Of a stretch of 8,924 nucleotides of DNA, positions 6,379-8,924 are shown piece after piece. The notes beneath the pieces were generated by a model, which searched no databases, had not been told where the DNA came from, and saw nothing but the letters and a program-made list of their open reading frames with translations. The DNA comes from DASYSA01 sp036003885 (GTDB lineage: Bacteria > Acidobacteriota > Blastocatellia > UBA7656). Position 1 is the first letter of the stretch, and each line of letters begins with the position of its first letter. Location: the NCBI GenBank assembly GCA_036003885.1, contig DASYSA010000262.1, positions 1-8,924 on the forward strand, given 5' to 3'. A program made the translations under genes and the position numbers.

Positions 6379-6975
6379 ATGCAAGTCGCTATGAAAGCGT
6401 TAGCTCCTCAGTTCGTGATTCTTCTGCTGCTGAATGGGCTGCCGGGCGTAACGGGTATTGAAATCTCCGTCAAGAATGGCAGTGAGCGCGAGAATCAAAC
6501 AAAAGCTCAACTCGAGAGACTCCTCAAGCAGTACAACCTGGCAAAGTGGATATTCACGACCAAGGTGATCATTGATCAGGCTGAAATCCCACACAGCCAT
6601 CCGGTACTCACGCTCCACACTCGGCACCTCGGTAACGACGACGCTCTCCTTTCTACTTTCATACATGAGCAGATCCACTGGTTCGAAGAACAACACGCAG
6701 CAGAACGCGACAAGGCGATAAAGGAATTGGAAGCCATTTATCCTGAGGCTCCAGGCGGTCCGCCGGAGGGAGCGCGAGACAAGAACTCGACCTACCTGCA
6801 TCTGATGGTCTGCTATCTGGAATACCTGGGGATGATCGAGTTGGTTGGACCAGAGAAAGCCCGCCACGTCATCGAAGAGTCGTCGCACAACTACTACAAA
6901 TGGATCTACGCGACAGTGCTCAAGGATGGGCCAAAGATCGCGGCAGTTCTGGAAAAGCACAAACTCAAGCTCTAG
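6379..6975 (+). CDS. Exported HExxH-motif putative metalloprotein of unknown family
   Basis: The product has 198 residues from ATG 6379. The frame also opens at ATG 6328, 6361 and 6391. 6379 or 6391 puts the hydrophobic core (FVILLLLNGLPGV) at the N-terminus as a signal peptide ending near residue 26, whereas 6328 would place the GC hairpin in coding sequence. The central motif FIHEQIHWFEE contains H96-E97-x-x-H100, the zinc-binding and catalytic signature of zincin metallopeptidases. A second conserved-looking stretch, YLHLMVCYLEYLG, offers H141 and E148 as possible third ligands. The spacing of about 48 residues from H100 to E148 is longer than in thermolysin-type enzymes. The region between is charged and helical. 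I do not recognise a named family. It follows the S9 peptidase closely, so both may act on exported peptides. Proteolytic activity is inferred from the motif alone. Confidence 0.82.
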   Translation: MQVAMKALAPQFVILLLLNGLPGVTGIEISVKNGSERENQTKAQLERLLKQYNLAKWIFTTKVIIDQAEIPHSHPVLTLHTRHLGNDDALLSTFIHEQIHWFEEQHAAERDKAIKELEAIYPEAPGGPPEGARDKNSTYLHLMVCYLEYLGMIELVGPEKARHVIEESSHNYYKWIYATVLKDGPKIAAVLEKHKLKL

Positions 6976-7130
6976 GCGGGGTGCCTGGGACTCTCAGCCA
7001 CGAGACGTCCAATCACAACCCCTCGGACGCTCGTCCGGAACGTTGAAAGGCCACAGCCTAACCCCAGCGCCGATAATTGCGCGATAGGTGGGGGCCATTC
7101 TTCTCTGATGTCAGACCGTGATCGTTCCGG

Positions 7131-7436
7131 CTACCGGCGAATTCTGGACCTTCTATGTACTCGCGGATGGTGTTTTCGGTAGCTGCGTTTCTTGTGCACA
7201 TGGTAAATCGCGCCGCCGCCGGCACCGGCTCCCGCGCCGATAAGCGCGCCCTTCTTTCCCCCGATCAAACCTCCGGCAGCGCCGCCGATTGCTGCTCCCA
7301 CGCCAATTCGCTTCGCGGCCTTCGCTTTTCCGGCCTCGCGATTGCGCTGGACGCTGGCCTCAACGCTCACGCTCATCAGGGCAACGCACATTGCGAGAAG
7401 CAACGCGCCTACTCTCAGACTCTTCAATTGACCCAT
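7131..7436 (-). CDS. Exported glycine-zipper protein with basic His/Arg-rich tail
   Basis: The product has 101 residues. Residues 1-27 are a signal peptide (core VGALLLAMCVALMSV, cleavage after VEA). Residues about 43-77 form a glycine zipper: G at 47, 51, 55, 59, 63, 67, 71 and 75, exactly every fourth residue, in a segment made mostly of Gly, Ala, Ile and Leu. This resembles the YMGG-like or OmpA-type Gly-zipper motifs of envelope proteins, which pack helices in membranes. Residues 79-101 are a tail dominated by Lys, Arg and His. A GGAGGT box (plus-strand positions 7445-7450) lies 8 nt before the start, which makes the start firm. The gene is convergent with the HExxH gene and divergent from the cyclophilin gene. 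The role is unknown; an envelope structural or stress-related part is the usual guess for this class. Confidence 0.87.
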   Translation of the reverse strand: MGQLKSLRVGALLLAMCVALMSVSVEASVQRNREAGKAKAAKRIGVGAAIGGAAGGLIGGKKGALIGAGAGAGGGAIYHVHKKRSYRKHHPRVHRRSRIRR

Positions 7437-7457
7437 CAGTCTAAACCTCCATCTGGC

Positions 7458-7466
7458 ACTATATCA
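7458..7466 (-). promoter_or_regulatory. Candidate extended -10 promoter for the glycine-zipper gene
   Basis: On the minus strand the sequence reads TGATATAGT, a TGn extension plus a hexamer with five of six matches to TATAAT. A start of transcription about 7 nt downstream would leave a leader of about 15 nt that just contains the GGAGGT box. No clear -35 is seen, which an extended -10 does not strictly need. Confidence 0.4.
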
Positions 7467-7594
7467 TTGATTGCAGCTCCGCACCCTCTGCATTAGGAGC
7501 TTCGCATCCGCCAAGAAGCAAGGTGTGTCGCTTTGATACTCCGTCGAAGCGAAACGCTGTACAGGGCAAGGCTCGTTCCTCTGCGAGTTGAGGT

Positions 7595-7623
7595 TTGACA
7601 AGAAGCGCGCTGTCTTGAATAAT
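7595..7623 (+). promoter_or_regulatory. Near-consensus sigma-70 promoter of the cyclophilin gene
   Basis: A perfect TTGACA (7595-7600) is followed after exactly 17 nt by AATAAT (7618-7623), five of six matches to the -10 consensus. Transcription would start near 7630, about 17 nt before ATG 7647. This is the best promoter match I noted in the window. Confidence 0.68.
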
Positions 7624-7646
7624 CCCGCGCGGATCTAACGAAACCG

Positions 7647-8381
7647 ATGAAGATGATCAAGGCAACAATCAATGCGCGGACACCATTGCAGTCTATGCTC
7701 ATCCTGGCCTGGCTCGGCTGGATGCCAGCCGGCGAACACGCCCGATTACCTGACGTGGGTTTTCAGAAACGGAATGCTGCAACCGCCCTGAAGAATCCCA
7801 GACACAAGCTATGGAACAGGCAAGCGCCCGAAGTATTCAAGGTGAGGTTCGAAACCGGCAAAGGACCCTTCATCATTGAGGTCCATCGGATGTGGGCGCC
7901 TCGTGGCGCGGACCGATTCTACAATCTGGCCAGCCAGGGTTTCTTCGATGATTCCCGCTTTTTCCGGGTGCGCGCCGGCTACATTGTTCAATTCGGAATC
8001 CCGGGCGATCCTGTCATCGCGTCGCTCTGGAGAAATCAGACTATACTCGATGATCCCGTCAGGCAGAGCAATCTTCGCAGTTTTGTCGCCTTTGCCATGA
8101 CAGGACCCGATACTCGAACAACTCAGATCTATATCAACCTGGTCGACAACACGCGATTGGACGCCGAGGGATTTTCCCCAATCGGGAGGGTAGTTGCGGG
8201 AATGGAGAGCGTGGATCAGCTATATGCCGGCTATGGTGAGGATGCCGGGGGAGGAATGCGCGGAGGCAAACAGGGCCGGATCTTTGAGGCAGGCAATGAG
8301 TATCTGGATAAGAACTTTCCCAAACTTGATAAGTTAATCCGAGCCAGGATTGACTCTTCACGTAAGGATTCGCTGCATTAG
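7647..8381 (+). CDS. Cyclophilin-type peptidyl-prolyl cis-trans isomerase, probably exported
   Basis: The product has 244 residues. An N-terminal hydrophobic stretch (about 16-28) after a long basic lead looks like a weak signal peptide or anchor. The cyclophilin domain spans about 64-200: KVRFETGKGPFIIEVHR, the GADRFYNL helix, FFDDSRFFRV with the catalytic arginine R107, YIVQFG with Q115, FAMTGPDTRTTQIYINL, and GRVVAGMESVDQLYAGYGE. Compared with human CypA, R55 and Q63 are kept (R107, Q115), F60 becomes Y112, F113 becomes Y162 and W121 becomes R170. Loss of that tryptophan normally means cyclosporin insensitivity. The C-terminal tail (about 201-244) is Gly-rich, then charged. It would catalyse proline isomerisation during folding of exported proteins. 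ATG 7653 is an alternative start, and no strong ribosome-binding site is visible. The last 24 bp overlap the convergent DUF2752 gene. Confidence 0.95.
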   Translation: MKMIKATINARTPLQSMLILAWLGWMPAGEHARLPDVGFQKRNAATALKNPRHKLWNRQAPEVFKVRFETGKGPFIIEVHRMWAPRGADRFYNLASQGFFDDSRFFRVRAGYIVQFGIPGDPVIASLWRNQTILDDPVRQSNLRSFVAFAMTGPDTRTTQIYINLVDNTRLDAEGFSPIGRVVAGMESVDQLYAGYGEDAGGGMRGGKQGRIFEAGNEYLDKNFPKLDKLIRARIDSSRKDSLH

Positions 8382-8906
8382 ACGCATCAATGGAGAGTCC
8401 TGAACACCCGCCGGCGACCAGATCACCAGATAGACAATGCGGACAATACCAAACAGGCCAAGAGCTATTGCGAACAGTCGAACCACTTTTACGTGATTAA
8501 CTCGCCGGTCGAAGAACTCGACGGGGCGCTTCACACCTGCCAGCGCGAACAGGAATCTCAGCCAGACCAGAATAGAGACCACGAAGAGCGGCGGTCCGAC
8601 TGCATTGAATGCGAGGGCCTCTCTCCAGTCGCCTTTGCCTATCGAACAGAATGAGTGCGTGAGTCCGCAGCCGGGGCATGGAAGGCCTGTCACAGCCTTG
8701 AAGGCGCAGACCGTGAAGTATTGGCCATTCGCGTCCACCTTTGAGGGAGTATAGAAAACACTGGCCAGGAGCACGCATGTGAGAGCGATAAAGGCGGCGG
8801 TCGCAACTCGTCTCGACTTCTTCGCCTCATCGTGCGAGAGGGTCTGGTCCTCTTCAACTGAGTCGCGATCAGCCCTCATTTCCATGATTACCTGTTTTCC
8901 CGGCAT
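8358..8906 (-). CDS. DUF2752 family membrane protein
   Basis: The product has 182 residues with three predicted membrane helices (about 34-53, 103-124 and 142-165). The family signature lies between the first and second: CAFKAVTGLPCPGCGLTHSF (67-86), with the CPGCGLT core at 77-83, then GDWREALAFNAVGP. DUF2752 proteins are small bacterial inner-membrane proteins of unknown biochemical role; the paired cysteines suggest metal or redox chemistry, but this is not established. The N-terminal 30 residues are charged and probably cytoplasmic. ATG at 8906 gives the longest form. ATG at 8885 (residue 8) has an AGGT five nt upstream and may be the true start. The gene ends inside the cyclophilin coding region, and no terminator is seen between the two. 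Confidence 0.92.
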   Translation of the reverse strand: MPGKQVIMEMRADRDSVEEDQTLSHDEAKKSRRVATAAFIALTCVLLASVFYTPSKVDANGQYFTVCAFKAVTGLPCPGCGLTHSFCSIGKGDWREALAFNAVGPPLFVVSILVWLRFLFALAGVKRPVEFFDRRVNHVKVVRLFAIALGLFGIVRIVYLVIWSPAGVQDSPLMRLMQRILT

Positions 8907-8924
8907 TGCTTCACATCACACGCG

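Noticed and set aside
7024..7037. Small inverted repeat CGGAC-GCTC-GTCCG between the convergent HExxH and glycine-zipper genes, a possible terminator.
   Set aside because: The stem is only 5 bp with no T tract on either side; nothing else in 6976-7130 looks structured.
7155..7496. Plus-strand open frame opposite the glycine-zipper gene.
   Set aside because: The minus-strand gene has a signal peptide, regular glycine zipper, a GGAGGT box and a promoter candidate; the plus-strand frame has none of these.

Overview
The window reads as chromosome of a Gram-negative, moderately GC-rich heterotroph. Several products carry Sec-type signal peptides, and it combines a secreted S9 peptidase, a caspase-TPR protein, an RsbW/STAS partner switch and a DUF2752 protein. 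I would guess an Acidobacteriota member, possibly Blastocatellia. That placement is a judgement from gene style only: there is no rRNA or other marker gene here, and no phage, IS, tRNA or CRISPR signal.

Layout. Bases 2-184 hold the 3' end of an RsbW-like anti-sigma serine kinase. It is followed 34 nt later by its likely partner, a STAS anti-sigma-factor antagonist (219-566). A long hairpin (611-652) closes that unit. Bases 670-3030 encode a 786-residue exported protein: a caspase-fold domain, a Pro/Ser/Thr/Lys-rich linker and a C-terminal TPR region. Its catalytic cysteine is replaced by alanine, so it is probably a pseudo-enzyme. Five perfect GAAATTC heptamers (3035-3069) separate it from a calcineurin-like metallophosphoesterase (3079-3768). 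Next come a 61-residue membrane-anchored zinc-ribbon protein (3877-4062) and a gene-poor stretch (4063-4393). That stretch contains a 38-codon frame resembling a piece of a histidine-kinase dimerisation helix.

The second half holds a complete secreted prolyl-oligopeptidase-family (S9) peptidase (4394-6325), followed closely by a small exported HExxH protein of unknown family (6379-6975). A perfect 14-bp GC hairpin (6346-6377) lies between a GGAGG box and the likely start of the HExxH gene, and may bridge the two. A glycine-zipper protein with a very basic tail (7131-7436, minus strand) and a secreted cyclophilin-type prolyl isomerase (7647-8381) diverge from a shared 210-bp promoter region. 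The cyclophilin runs tail-to-tail, with a 24-bp overlap, into a DUF2752 membrane protein (8358-8906, minus strand).

Functionally this is a mixture of signalling (partner switch, phosphoesterase, pseudo-caspase scaffold) and envelope protein handling (S9 peptidase, HExxH protein, prolyl isomerase, glycine-zipper protein). I see no single pathway joining all of them. The items most worth a second look are the cysteine-free caspase-TPR protein and the hairpin-bridged ribosome-binding site.
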